Source: a bacterium
GTDB taxonomy: Bacteria > CAIWAD01
Assembly: GCA_030685015.1 (NCBI GenBank)
Contig: JAUXWS010000025.1
Coordinates: 1 to 53,458, forward strand
DNA length: 53,458 nt
Reading direction: 5' to 3'
In this document: positions 26,388 to 34,978 of the stretch, piece by piece
Position numbering within the stretch: position 1 is the stretch's first letter
Layout of the letters: each line of letters begins with the position of its first letter
Position numbers and translations under genes: made by a program
The notes under the pieces: generated by a model
Told to the model about the DNA's origin: nothing
The model's database searches: none
Seen by the model: the letters and a program-made list of their open reading frames with translations, nothing else

Positions 26388-29013
26388 ACCTTCGTCGGAC
26401 GGGCGGCCGGCCTCCCTGGCGGCCCTTTTGCTCTGCCTCGCCCTGGCCGGCGCGGGGTGGGGCCAGGTCTACCGGGACGCCGCGCAGCCGGTGGAGGCGA
26501 GGGTCCAGGACCTGCTGGGCCGCATGACGCCCCGGGAGAAGTTCTGGCAGCTCTTCATGCTGGCGGGCGAGGACGGGGGCGACCCGGCCCGCTTCCAGGA
26601 CGGCGTCTTCGGCCTGCAACTCTCCGAGCTGGACCCCGCCGCGGCGCGGCGGCGCGGCGCGGCCATCCAGCGGCACCTGAGGGAAGGCACGCGGCTGGGC
26701 ATCCCCGCCATCCTTTTCGCCGAGGGCCTGCACGGGCTGGTGCAGCGCGAGGCCACCGTCTTTCCCCAGGCCATCGGGCTGGCCGCCAGCTTCGACACCA
26801 GCCTGATGCGCCAGGTGGCGGGCGTGATCGCCCGGGAGAGCCGCGCCGTGGGCGTGCGCCAGCTGCTCTCGCCGGTGGTGAACCTCGCCACGGACGGCCG
26901 CTGGGGCCGCAGCGAGGAGACCTACGGCGAGGATCCCTTCCTCAGCGCCGAGCTGGGCGCGGCCTTTGTCCGCGCCTGCGAGGACCAGGGCGTCATCGCC
27001 ACGCCCAAGCACTTCGTCGCCAACGTGGGCGAGGGCGGCCGCGACAGTTATCCGGTCCACGACAGCGAGCGGCGCCTGCGCGAGTTGCAGCTGCCACCCT
27101 TCCAGGCCTGCCTGGAGCGCGGCGGCGCCCGCTCGCTGATGACCTCCTACAACTCGCTGGACGGCTCGCCCTGCTCGGCCAACGTGTGGCTGAACCAGCG
27201 CCTGCTCAAGGAGGAATGGGGCTTCCGGGGATTTGTCATCTCCGACGCCGGCGCCGTGGGCGGGGCCAACGTCCTGCACTTCACCGCCGCCGACTATGGG
27301 GAGGCCGCGGCCCGGGCGCTGAATGCCGGCCTGGACGTGATCTTCCAGACCTCCATCGACCACCAGGCCTTGTTCATGCCCCCCTTCCTCGACGGGCGCA
27401 TCCCGCCCGCCGTGATCGACTCCGCCGTGGCCCGCGTGCTGCGCGCCAAGTTCGGGCTGGGGCTCTTCGAGGAGCCCATGCCGCCGGCGGAGGGCGGCGT
27501 CGGCCTGGGCGGGGAGGAGAGCCGCCAGTTGGCCCGCCGCGCCGCCGAGGCCTCCCTGGTCCTGCTCAAGAATGACGGACCGACCCTGCCCCTGCCGGCC
27601 AGCCTGCGCTCGCTGGCCGTGCTGGGTCCCGACGCGGCGGAGGCCCGCCTGGGCGGCTACAGCGCCGGCTCGGAGCGCGCCGTCTCGATCCTGGCCGGCC
27701 TGCGCGAAAGGGCGGGGGCGGACCTGGACCTACGCTACGCCCAGGGCTGCGGGCGGGTCGGCCCGGCGCTGCCCGCGGTGCCCGCCCCGGCCTTGAGCAG
27801 CGGCGCCCGGCCGGGGGAGAGGCCCGGCCTCCACGGCGAGTACTTCGCCAACCTGGAGCTGGCGGGCGCGCCGGCCTTCTCGCGCCAGGACCCCACGGTG
27901 GACGCCCAGTGGACGCTTTTCTCCCCCGACCCGGAGCGTCTGGGCACGGGCTTCTACTCGGTGCGCTGGACGGGCTGGCTGAGTGCGCCGGAGTCGGGCC
28001 GCCACCGCCTGGGGGTGGGGGGCAACGACGGCTGGCGCCTCTTCCTGGACGACTCGCTTGTGTTGGACAACTGGCGGCCGGTCTCCCACCGCACCTTGAC
28101 GTCCGGGGTGGACCTGCGGGCGGGGGAGGCGCGCCGCCTGCGACTGGAATGCCAGGTCCCGGCCGGACCCGCCCGCCTGCGCCTGGTCTGGAGCGTGGGC
28201 GCCGCCGAGGACGAGGAGCCCGGGCTGCGCGCCGCGGTGGAGCTGGCCCGCCAGTGCGACGCGACTGTGGTGGTGGCCGGGATCGAGGAGGGCGAGTTCC
28301 GCGACCGCGCCTCCCTGGCCCTGCCCGGCCGGCAGGTGGACTTGATCCGCCGGGTGGCGGCGCTGGGCCGGCCCCTCGTCGTCGTGCTGGTGGGCGGCGG
28401 CCCCGTGACCATGGAGGGTTGGCTGGAGGAGGCGGGGGCCGTCCTCTGCGCCTGGTATCCCGGCGAGGAGGGCGGGCGGGCCGTGGCCGCCGCGCTCTTC
28501 GGCGACCTCAACCCGGCCGGCCGCCTGCCGCTCACCTTTCCCGTGGCCGCGGGCCAGCTGCCCCTCGTCTACCACCACAAGCCCACGGGCCGGGGCGACG
28601 ATTACCTGGACCTGACGGGCCAGCCCCTCTTCCCCTTTGGCCACGGCCTCAGCTACAGCGGGTTCCGCTACTCCGACCTGGACCTGGACTCGGCGGTGCG
28701 GGCCGGCCAGCCGGTCCGAGCCGCTTGCACGGTGACCAACACCAGCGGGCGGGCAGGGGCCGAGGTCGTGCAGCTCTATCTGCAGGACGAGCTGGCCAGC
28801 GTGGCCCGTCCCGTCCTTGAACTGAAGGGCTTTCAGCGCATCGAGCTGGCGCCGGGGGAATCCCGCCGAGTGGACTTCCTCCTGCCCCCCCAGGCCCTGG
28901 CCCTGCTGGACCAGGACCTGCGCCCCGTGATCGAGCCGGGCCGCATCCGCCTGCTGCTGGGCTCCTCCAGCCAGGACCTGCGCCTGCGGGGCGTGGTGGA
29001 GATCCTGCCCTGA
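26368..29013 (+). CDS. Exported beta-glucosidase-like GH3 enzyme with PA14 domain
   Basis: The 881-residue protein has a signal peptide, the GH3 N-terminal barrel (FAEGLHG, KHFVANVGEGGRDS), the nucleophile motif VISDAGAV (Asp near 292) and the second GH3 domain. A PA14 insertion (about 487-620, GEYFANLELAG to LVLDNW) and a C-terminal fibronectin-III-like domain are also present. It should release terminal beta-linked glucose or xylose; the PA14 insert usually restricts substrates to short oligosaccharides. The start overlaps the upstream gene by 20 bp. Its last 128 coding bases plus stop recur at 33708-33838. Confidence 0.93.
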   Translation: MKSACSRPSSDGRPASLAALLLCLALAGAGWGQVYRDAAQPVEARVQDLLGRMTPREKFWQLFMLAGEDGGDPARFQDGVFGLQLSELDPAAARRRGAAIQRHLREGTRLGIPAILFAEGLHGLVQREATVFPQAIGLAASFDTSLMRQVAGVIARESRAVGVRQLLSPVVNLATDGRWGRSEETYGEDPFLSAELGAAFVRACEDQGVIATPKHFVANVGEGGRDSYPVHDSERRLRELQLPPFQACLERGGARSLMTSYNSLDGSPCSANVWLNQRLLKEEWGFRGFVISDAGAVGGANVLHFTAADYGEAAARALNAGLDVIFQTSIDHQALFMPPFLDGRIPPAVIDSAVARVLRAKFGLGLFEEPMPPAEGGVGLGGEESRQLARRAAEASLVLLKNDGPTLPLPASLRSLAVLGPDAAEARLGGYSAGSERAVSILAGLRERAGADLDLRYAQGCGRVGPALPAVPAPALSSGARPGERPGLHGEYFANLELAGAPAFSRQDPTVDAQWTLFSPDPERLGTGFYSVRWTGWLSAPESGRHRLGVGGNDGWRLFLDDSLVLDNWRPVSHRTLTSGVDLRAGEARRLRLECQVPAGPARLRLVWSVGAAEDEEPGLRAAVELARQCDATVVVAGIEEGEFRDRASLALPGRQVDLIRRVAALGRPLVVVLVGGGPVTMEGWLEEAGAVLCAWYPGEEGGRAVAAALFGDLNPAGRLPLTFPVAAGQLPLVYHHKPTGRGDDYLDLTGQPLFPFGHGLSYSGFRYSDLDLDSAVRAGQPVRAACTVTNTSGRAGAEVVQLYLQDELASVARPVLELKGFQRIELAPGESRRVDFLLPPQALALLDQDLRPVIEPGRIRLLLGSSSQDLRLRGVVEILP

Positions 29014-29016
29014 GCG
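28886..29016 (+). repeat. 131-bp direct repeat, copy 1 (3' end of the GH3 gene)
   Basis: It matches 33708-33838 at 130 of 131 positions; the one difference is C at 28917 versus G at 33739. The repeats have the same orientation and enclose 4.7 kb. They extend 3 bases past the GH3 stop codon. Confidence 0.95.
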
Positions 29017-29164
29017 GGCGACCCGGTGACTTGGACCGTATCCGGCCACGCTGCCCTGTTGAGGCGGAATGTGGACGACACCCCGCGGGCGGCATTGCGG
29101 GAAAGTCCTTAATCCCGATACTACAGGCCGAATCGCCTCGCCTTGCGCTGATCAGGAAGGATCC

Positions 29165-29851
29165 ATGGCTCAGGACACCATCTGGCATCTGCAGAACTTC
29201 AACCTCTTCAAGGCCATGCCCGCCGCGGAGATGATGAAGCTGCAGGACATGGTCAATACGGACTGGATCAAGCACAAGGATCCGGTTTTCCTCTCCGGCG
29301 AGCCCAATCGCTGGGTCTATTTCCTCAAGCAGGGTCTGGTCAAGTTGTCCATGGGAACGGCTGACGGCAAGACGCTGACGGTGGCTCTGCTGAAACCTGG
29401 AGAGATCTTCGGGGAGCTGGCGCCGGCGGAGGATGCGGACGAATCCCTGGAAGCCATCGCCCTGGAGGACAGTTATCTGTGCCGCATGCGCAGCGAAGCT
29501 TTCCTCGCCTACGCCGAACAGAGCGCCGGCTTGATGCTCTCCATCAACAAGCTGCTGGGTCTGCGCATCAGGCGCATCCAGACGGCCGTCCGCGACATGG
29601 CCTTCCTGGACGTGCCAGGTCGGCTGGCCAAAGTGCTCCATCAGCTTGGCGAAACGGATTCCGTGCCGGTTGAGCGCGGGCGGCTCATCAAGTTCCGCCT
29701 GACCCATCAGGAGATCGCCAACCTGATCGGCGCCAGCCGGGAGCTGGTCAGCACCGTGCTTGGACGCTTTGTGGCGGAAGGCTTGGTGATCCAGGACAAG
29801 CGCCGTCTCATCCTGCCGGATTCCCGCCGCCTGACCAAGTACTTCCAGTAG
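29165..29851 (+). CDS. Crp/Fnr-family transcriptional regulator
   Basis: The ATG at 29165 is preceded by AGGAAGG and gives 228 residues. The effector domain (about 15-130) has the beta-roll pattern VFLSGEPNRWVYFLKQG and LKPGEIFGELA. A long dimer helix and a winged helix with EIANLIGASRELVSTVLGRF (about 182-201) follow. There are no FNR-type cysteines. It is the first gene of the redox module enclosed by the 131-bp repeats and may control the genes downstream. Ligand unknown. Confidence 0.87.
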   Translation: MAQDTIWHLQNFNLFKAMPAAEMMKLQDMVNTDWIKHKDPVFLSGEPNRWVYFLKQGLVKLSMGTADGKTLTVALLKPGEIFGELAPAEDADESLEAIALEDSYLCRMRSEAFLAYAEQSAGLMLSINKLLGLRIRRIQTAVRDMAFLDVPGRLAKVLHQLGETDSVPVERGRLIKFRLTHQEIANLIGASRELVSTVLGRFVAEGLVIQDKRRLILPDSRRLTKYFQ

Positions 29852-29898
29852 TCCCGCCCCTGCCGGTCCCATTCGACGCTGATTTCTTGCGAGTGGAC

Positions 29899-29929
29899 GC
29901 CATTCGGCGGGAATTCCCCGCCGAATGGC
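29899..29929. terminator. Perfect 13-bp hairpin downstream of the Crp/Fnr gene
   Basis: The arms 29899-29911 and 29917-29929 are exact complements around AATTC. No T tract follows. It directly abuts the dispersed-repeat segment at 29930, so it may be part of that element and not a terminator. Confidence 0.45.
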
Positions 29930-29979
29930 CCTCGACATGGGCGCGGATCCCATCGAAGGTCCAAGCCCGACAGGCTGCT
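29930..29979. repeat. Partial second copy of the dispersed inverted-repeat element
   Basis: About 43 of 49 bases match 22518-22566, including the arm CCAAGCCCGACAGGCTGC. The left arm of the element is not recognisable here; instead the 13-bp hairpin lies at that side. A degenerate further copy (CCCGACAGG) follows at once. Confidence 0.7.
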
Positions 29980-30087
29980 GGCCCGACAGGTGCCACGCCG
30001 GACTGTAATGGACTTCACAGATCAGGGCAGCCATCCGTGCCTATGTTTGACCCATCGAGACAACGAGTCAAACAAAGGAGCGGAACA

Positions 30088-30534
30088 ATGAGGCTGCGAC
30101 ACGTGAATCCCGGCCGGACCCTGGCGGCTGGCATCGGCGCCACCATCGCCATGACCCTGATGATGGAGGCCGCCCCCCTGATGGGCATGCCCAGGATGGA
30201 CATCGCCGGCATGCTGGCCGGCTTCATGCATACACCCCTCTTCATGGGCTGGCTGGCCCATTTCATGATCGGCACCATCCTGGCTTTCGGCTACGTCCTC
30301 TTCTTCGCCCCCCGTGGCCACCAGCCGGCTTGGATAAAGGGGGCGCTTTACGGCCTTCTCCCCTGGCTCATGGCGCAGTTGATCGTCATGCCCATGATGG
30401 GCGCCCCCCTCTTCAGCGGATCGATGGTCCTGGCCTTGGGCAGCCTGGTCGGACACGTGGTGTACGGTGGCGTGTTGGGCATGCTCTACCGCCCTACCCG
30501 GCAAGGAGCGGCCTGTGCTGCCCCGGCCCGATGA
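30088..30534 (+). CDS. DUF6789-like integral membrane protein
   Basis: The 148-residue protein has four predicted membrane helices: about 12-32, 50-70, 82-105 and 115-135. It shows the Met-rich, Gly-rich pattern of DUF6789-type proteins (MAPLMGMPRMDIAGML-like start, GALYGLLPWLMAQL, GSLVGHVVYGGVLGMLY). AAAGGAG precedes the ATG. Function unknown. The next gene, an exported YceI protein, starts 88 bp downstream, suggesting co-transcription in the redox module. Confidence 0.7.
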   Translation: MRLRHVNPGRTLAAGIGATIAMTLMMEAAPLMGMPRMDIAGMLAGFMHTPLFMGWLAHFMIGTILAFGYVLFFAPRGHQPAWIKGALYGLLPWLMAQLIVMPMMGAPLFSGSMVLALGSLVGHVVYGGVLGMLYRPTRQGAACAAPAR

Positions 30535-30622
30535 TCCTGGCCGCGGGGCAATCCGTCTGGATTGCCCCTCCTCCGGCCCGAAGCAGCCAGGCAGGCACAC
30601 CTTGAGATGTCCGGGAGGACGC

Positions 30623-31240
30623 ATGAGCACGCGGCTGTGGATCCTGCTGATGTGGGCCTTTCTGCTGCGATCGGTCCAGGCTGCGCCCCAGGGCTTCCAG
30701 ATCACGATTGGCCACAGCGCCAACCTGGTCCGCTTTCATTCGGAGGCCACGATCGAGTCCTTCGACGGCACCACCCGCCAGGTCGGGGGGCGGATCATGG
30801 TGGATCCCCAGGCGCCCCAGGTGGCTCCCACCGCTTACTTCCAGGTGGATCTGGCCAGTCTCGACACGGGCATGTCCCTGCGCAACAAACATATGCGTGA
30901 GAATCACCTCCACACCGAGCTCCACCCCCAGGCCACCTTCGTCATGAGCAAACTGGCCGGGCCTGTCCCAGCCATGAAGGCGGGGGTGGCCACCCGCCTG
31001 ATGGCGGTTGGAGACTTCACGGTGCACGGCGTCACCCTGCCTCGCACCCTGCCCGTGGATGTCACCTGGCACCCGGATGGCAGCCAGACCGCCGCCCGGA
31101 AAGCCGGACCCGTCTTGCATGTGGTCTGCCGCTTCGAGGTGGTCCTGGCTGACCACGGCATCCCGCGACCCCAGTTCCTCTTCATGAAGGTCGCGGAGTC
31201 CATGGAGGTGACGGTGGACCTGTGGGCGACGGCCGGCTGA
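30623..31240 (+). CDS. YceI-family periplasmic protein
   Basis: The 205-residue precursor has a short signal peptide (ending VQAA) and a lipocalin-like YceI barrel: FQITIGHSANLVRFHSEATIESFDGTT, MSLRNKHMRENHLHTELHP and VGDFTVHGVTLPRTLPV. YceI proteins bind isoprenoids or similar lipids in the periplasm and often accompany cytochromes and quinone chemistry. GGGAGGAC is the ribosome-binding site. It sits between the DUF6789-like gene and the P460 gene. Confidence 0.88.
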   Translation: MSTRLWILLMWAFLLRSVQAAPQGFQITIGHSANLVRFHSEATIESFDGTTRQVGGRIMVDPQAPQVAPTAYFQVDLASLDTGMSLRNKHMRENHLHTELHPQATFVMSKLAGPVPAMKAGVATRLMAVGDFTVHGVTLPRTLPVDVTWHPDGSQTAARKAGPVLHVVCRFEVVLADHGIPRPQFLFMKVAESMEVTVDLWATAG

Positions 31241-31334
31241 AGCGCTGAGCAGCGCCCATCTCCAGACCCGCGGCAGGGCGACGACCCGGGCGCGTCGGAA
31301 GAATGATCTACAACACATGGTGAAAGGAATGACT

Positions 31335-32300
31335 GTGAAACTCCCCATCCTCAAACTTCTGCTGGTCCTGCCCCTGGCAAGCCTGCCCCTGCTGCAGGGT
31401 TGCAGCGACTCCAGCAACGACACGGACGAGGGCTTCGTGGCGGAGCTGGGCGACATGTCCGGCTACGCCTCCTGGCCGCGCGTGGACCTCACCATCTCCG
31501 ACATTCCGGGACTGGCGGGCGCCCACATGGGCAACGACGAGGCCTTCACCCGGGCGGTCTACCTCAGTCCGGGCTCGACTCCGGTGGGCGGGGTCTACCC
31601 GGAGGGCAGCATCCTGGTCAAGGAGACCTATCGGTGGAATCCGACCACCGGGCTGCGCGAGTTCGCCCCCGAAGGCGGCCTGTTGGCCATGGTCAAACGA
31701 GGTGGCGACTTCAATCCGGATCATGCCGGTTGGGAGTGGTTCATGATCACGCCGGACGTGGGAAGCCTCATGGCCCGCGGCGACAATCTGATGGACGGCA
31801 TGTGCAACGGCTGCCACAGCGTGAGCGATCTATCGGGCGGAACGGATTACGTCTTCGCCCACCCGGTCGAGCACGTCGCCTCCTCCGCAAGCTTCTCCAA
31901 CTACTCCAGCTGGCATCTGCTGGAGGAGAGCAGCGCCGACCATCCATTCATCAATCCGGCGCACCAGAGCGATGACGGCAACGCCCTGCGTCGCGTGTAC
32001 CGCAGGCAGTTGCTGGCCAATCCCGCGGGGGGAGCCTATCCCACGGGAACCTTGATCGTGAAGGAGGTGGAAGTGGGCGGTGCCATCGTGGAAATCACGG
32101 GCATGGCGAAGCGGGGAGCCGGTTTCAATCCCGCCGCCGGGGACTGGGAATGGTTCATGCTGGATCCGGCCATGGGAGGGATCATGGACCGCGGAGCCAA
32201 CCTGATGGGCGGCATGTGCAACGGCTGCCATGCCAACGCCACGGGCAACCATGGAAAGGACCATGTCTTTGCCCACGCTGGCGACCCATTCAACAACTGA
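31335..32300 (+). CDS. Two-domain cytochrome P460-family lipoprotein
   Basis: I chose the GTG at 31335, 7 bases after AAGGA; ATGs at 31329 and 31317 are alternatives. The signal ends LLQGC, a lipobox. The protein has two homologous halves, each ending in a CNGCH haem site at about residues 157 and 295. Both halves share (G/A)-x-YP-x-G(S/T)-x-(I/L)VKE, GWEWFM or DWEWFM, and RG-(A/D)-NLM-(D/G)-GMCNGCH. P460 cytochromes oxidise hydroxylamine or transform NO using a haem cross-linked to lysine; candidate lysines are in ILVKE and LIVKE. A tandem duplication in one chain is unusual. Its place beside YceI and peroxiredoxin suggests nitrosative or oxidative detoxification. Confidence 0.85.
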   Translation: MKLPILKLLLVLPLASLPLLQGCSDSSNDTDEGFVAELGDMSGYASWPRVDLTISDIPGLAGAHMGNDEAFTRAVYLSPGSTPVGGVYPEGSILVKETYRWNPTTGLREFAPEGGLLAMVKRGGDFNPDHAGWEWFMITPDVGSLMARGDNLMDGMCNGCHSVSDLSGGTDYVFAHPVEHVASSASFSNYSSWHLLEESSADHPFINPAHQSDDGNALRRVYRRQLLANPAGGAYPTGTLIVKEVEVGGAIVEITGMAKRGAGFNPAAGDWEWFMLDPAMGGIMDRGANLMGGMCNGCHANATGNHGKDHVFAHAGDPFNN

Positions 32301-32396
32301 CGCCGGTGGACCGGTCCGGAGCCGCGGTCTCGCGCTCCGGACGGCCGCGGGCCAGAGGCAGGATCGATCTCGGGAGATCGATCGGAAAGGACCCGG

Positions 32397-32768
32397 ATGA
32401 AAGCAATCATGGTCGCCGCGGGGGCCGGCTTGTCGCTGGCGCTGTTGATGGGATGCGAGAAGGATGCCGGCACGCGTCGCATCGTGCTGCAGACGGACGG
32501 GACGGTCCAGACCGCCGCCATCGCCTGGCGGGACGGGCGCGGGGCCGTGCACACGGACCTGCGGGCCGAGCTTCCCTGGATCCTGGAATACGACGCGGAG
32601 GAAGGCATGCCGGTGTTTCTGTCGGTCAGCTCCGGCAACATCGAGGCCCGCATGTGGATCCGCGTGCTGGAGGACGGCGAGGAGGTGCTGGTGGTGCCGG
32701 GCTGTTTGTGTGATGGCAGCAGCGTCAGCGCCCAGGCCAGCGGCGTGGTGGGAGGCTGGCCCCGCTGA
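32397..32768 (+). CDS. Small lipoprotein, function unknown
   Basis: The 123-residue product starts at ATG after GGAAAGGACCCGG and has a lipoprotein signal ending LLMGC. The mature part is acidic and beta-rich (TRRIVLQTDGTVQTAAI; ILEYDAEEGMPVFLSV). It ends with a CLC pair in VVPGCLCDGSSV. It resembles no family I know. It follows the P460 gene by 96 bp, so it may be a periplasmic partner. Confidence 0.7.
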   Translation: MKAIMVAAGAGLSLALLMGCEKDAGTRRIVLQTDGTVQTAAIAWRDGRGAVHTDLRAELPWILEYDAEEGMPVFLSVSSGNIEARMWIRVLEDGEEVLVVPGCLCDGSSVSAQASGVVGGWPR

Positions 32769-32839
32769 GGTCCGGCCTCGCTGGTCCCGCAGGATGACTT
32801 CAGGGGTCGTGCAACAAGGCTGATAAAAAGGGAGACACA

Positions 32840-33571
32840 ATGATGTCATCTGGTCTGGTCGGTATCCTGCGGCTGGCTCTGGTCTTGATCCTGGGCCTGA
32901 TCGCCGGTCGTCTACCCGCCGCTTCGGCTTCTTCCGCACAAGAGTCGTCCGACCCGGGAGGAGTCCGCATGAAGCAGCATGGGATCACACCCGAAGCGCA
33001 GTTGGGCGTCCTGCCCGAGGGCATCGGGCTCCCCCCGGGCCACCTGGCGCCGGCTGCCGTGCTGCAGGACGTCATGGGGAAGGAGGTGGAGATCGGCCGC
33101 TTCTGGCAGGAGGGACCCGTGTTGCTCGTCTTCTACCGTGGAGGGTGGTGCCCCTATTGCAACTTCCAGATCCATGAAATGTCCGAGGCTCTCCCGGAAT
33201 TCCAGCGACGGGGAGTCGGACTGGTTGCCGTCAGCGTGGATCGCTTCGAGGAGGCGGCCCGGACACAGACTCTCCATGAGATTCCATTCCCCGTCCTGTC
33301 CGACCCGGATCTGATTCTGCACCAGGCCTTCCACGTGATTCACCAAGCGGACGAAGCCGAGGTCGCCATGTTGGCCCAGTTCGGTATCGACCTGGAAGCC
33401 TCATCCGGCCGGGGTCACAACGCCATCGCCGTCCCGTCAATCTTCCTGATTGCCAAGGGCGGGCGGATCCTCTGGGCGCACGCGGACGCGGACTATCAAA
33501 CGCGGCCCACCATCGCGCAGCTGCTGGCGGTGACGGAAGCCCGGTTTGATTTTTCCATGCCGCGCGAGTAG
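32840..33571 (+). CDS. Peroxiredoxin-like thiol protein (AhpC/TSA type), exported
   Basis: The 243-residue protein starts with a hydrophobic segment (about 6-30) that should export or anchor it. The thioredoxin fold has FYRGGWCPYCNFQ (about residues 93-106), with a CPYC active site as in peroxiredoxin-like 'redoxin' proteins. VSVDR, FPVLSDPD and the cis-Pro motif VPSIFLI follow. It likely reduces peroxides or thiols in the periplasm. Last gene of the repeat-enclosed module. Confidence 0.87.
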   Translation: MMSSGLVGILRLALVLILGLIAGRLPAASASSAQESSDPGGVRMKQHGITPEAQLGVLPEGIGLPPGHLAPAAVLQDVMGKEVEIGRFWQEGPVLLVFYRGGWCPYCNFQIHEMSEALPEFQRRGVGLVAVSVDRFEEAARTQTLHEIPFPVLSDPDLILHQAFHVIHQADEAEVAMLAQFGIDLEASSGRGHNAIAVPSIFLIAKGGRILWAHADADYQTRPTIAQLLAVTEARFDFSMPRE

Positions 33572-33658
33572 GCCTGGGTACCTGGGGGGGCCTCCGCCTG
33601 CGGCGACGGCCCCCCACCTTCTGTCTTGGCCCACGAGTCACCGGGGGGATCCATCGCC

Positions 33659-33835
33659 ATGCCCCTCGGCCCCGCCCTGGCTGCCAGTCTCGACCCCAGC
33701 CTGCTTGCCCCCCAGGCCCTGGCCCTGCTGGACCAGGAGCTGCGCCCCGTGATCGAGCCGGGCCGCATCCGCCTGCTGCTGGGCTCCTCCAGCCAGGACC
33801 TGCGCCTGCGGGGCGTGGTGGAGATCCTGCCCTGA
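33659..33835 (+). pseudogene. Short frame ending in a duplicated GH3 C-terminus
   Basis: A 58-codon frame starts at an ATG with a distant GGGGGG. Its last 42 residues are the C-terminus of the GH3 enzyme (LALLDQELRPVIEPG to VVEILP). The first 16 residues are not from GH3. It cannot fold as an enzyme and is best seen as the by-product of the 131-bp duplication. Confidence 0.8.
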
Positions 33836-33838
33836 GCG
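33708..33838 (+). repeat. 131-bp direct repeat, copy 2
   Basis: Second copy of 28886-29016, one mismatch, same orientation. It lies 137 bases after the peroxiredoxin stop and marks the right edge of the 4.7-kb redox module. A hairpin (CCCGGCTGGAAGCCGGG) follows immediately. Confidence 0.95.
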
Positions 33839-33970
33839 CCCGGCTGGAAGCCGGGCAAGCTGCTACCGAATCAAGCATCCCAGCGCCCGTCCAGGGAACA
33901 GGGATTCCCCTTCCTCCCCGGATGGGCGAAGCTCCCTCGTTTTGATCGACCCATTCCGCCATCTGTCGCG

Positions 33971-33993
33971 AAAAGGGGCCACCGGCCCCTTTT
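33971..33993. terminator. Bidirectional-looking terminator
   Basis: A perfect 10-bp stem AAAAGGGGCC/GGCCCCTTTT with a 3-base loop gives T runs on either strand. It separates the module above from the PRC-barrel gene. Confidence 0.85.
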
Positions 33994-34109
33994 CCGCAGA
34001 GTCATGTTGTTGAACTCCAACAGCCACCACGTGTGGCGTGATTCATGCAGGGCAGAGCGACGATGGCGCCGCGAGCGGTAGGGGCGATGACCAACGAAAG
34101 GACAGGACC

Positions 34110-34874
34110 ATGTTGCACAGGATCAAGACGATTGCCGGCCACGCTCTGCGTGGCCTTGATGGAGAATTGGGCAGCATCGAGGAATTCTACTTCGACGATC
34201 GCCATTGGACCATCCGCTATCTGGTCGCCGACACCGGGGGCTGGCTGGGGGGCAGGAAAGTGCTGATCTCGCCTTATGCCTTGTCGTCCATCGACAACAA
34301 GGGCAAGACCGTTTCCATCAGTCTGACGAAGAAGCAGATCGAGGACTCCCCGGCCATCGAGAGCGACAAGCCGGTGTCGCGACAGGATGAGAAGATCCAG
34401 CACGACTACTATGGCTGGCCCGTTTACTGGGTGGGCGACTACATGTGGGGCGCCTATTCGACCTATCCCTACCTGGTGCGCGACCGGGACAAATGGGCGA
34501 AGCCGGATCCGAACAAGGCCGGGTGGGACAGCAACCTGCGCAGCACCAAGCATGTGACGGGCTATCACATCCAGGCGACGGACGGTGAGATCGGCCATGT
34601 GGAGGATTTCATTCTCGACGACGAGACCTGGGCCATCCGCTACCTCATCATCGACACGAAGAACTGGTGGCCGGGCAAGAAGGTGCTGGTCTCGCCCCAA
34701 TGGATCGAGCGGGTCAGTTGGAGCGAGGAAAGGGTCCACGTCCGGCTCAGCCGCGAGTCCATCAAGCGCTCGCCGGCCTACACGGAGGAGATGCTTGTGA
34801 CCCGCGACTTCGAGTCCCAGCTGCACATCCATTACCAAAGCAAGGCCTACTGGACCGACGATCTGGGCATCTAA
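34110..34874 (+). CDS. PRC-barrel domain protein with two repeats
   Basis: The 254-residue soluble protein holds two PRC-barrel domains of about 80 residues: residues 5-80 (DGELGSIEEFYFDD, WTIRYLVADTG, RKVLISP) and 150-230 (DGEIGHVEDFILDD, WAIRYLIIDTK, KKVLVSP). The linker is Tyr- and Trp-rich (HDYYGWPVYWVGDYMW). PRC-barrels of this kind occur in stress-induced bacterial proteins and may bind RNA or membranes. GAAAGGACAGGACC lies before the ATG. It is followed by PPK2 after 104 bp, hinting at a stress unit. Confidence 0.88.
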   Translation: MLHRIKTIAGHALRGLDGELGSIEEFYFDDRHWTIRYLVADTGGWLGGRKVLISPYALSSIDNKGKTVSISLTKKQIEDSPAIESDKPVSRQDEKIQHDYYGWPVYWVGDYMWGAYSTYPYLVRDRDKWAKPDPNKAGWDSNLRSTKHVTGYHIQATDGEIGHVEDFILDDETWAIRYLIIDTKNWWPGKKVLVSPQWIERVSWSEERVHVRLSRESIKRSPAYTEEMLVTRDFESQLHIHYQSKAYWTDDLGI

Positions 34875-34978
34875 GTCCCGTCCCGCGAGTCCGGCCCGAC
34901 CCTTCCGCCGACCCGCGGGGCCGGGAACAGGATCCGGATGCATCCACCGGCCGGGCTGCAGCCAGACAGGAGGCGCCC

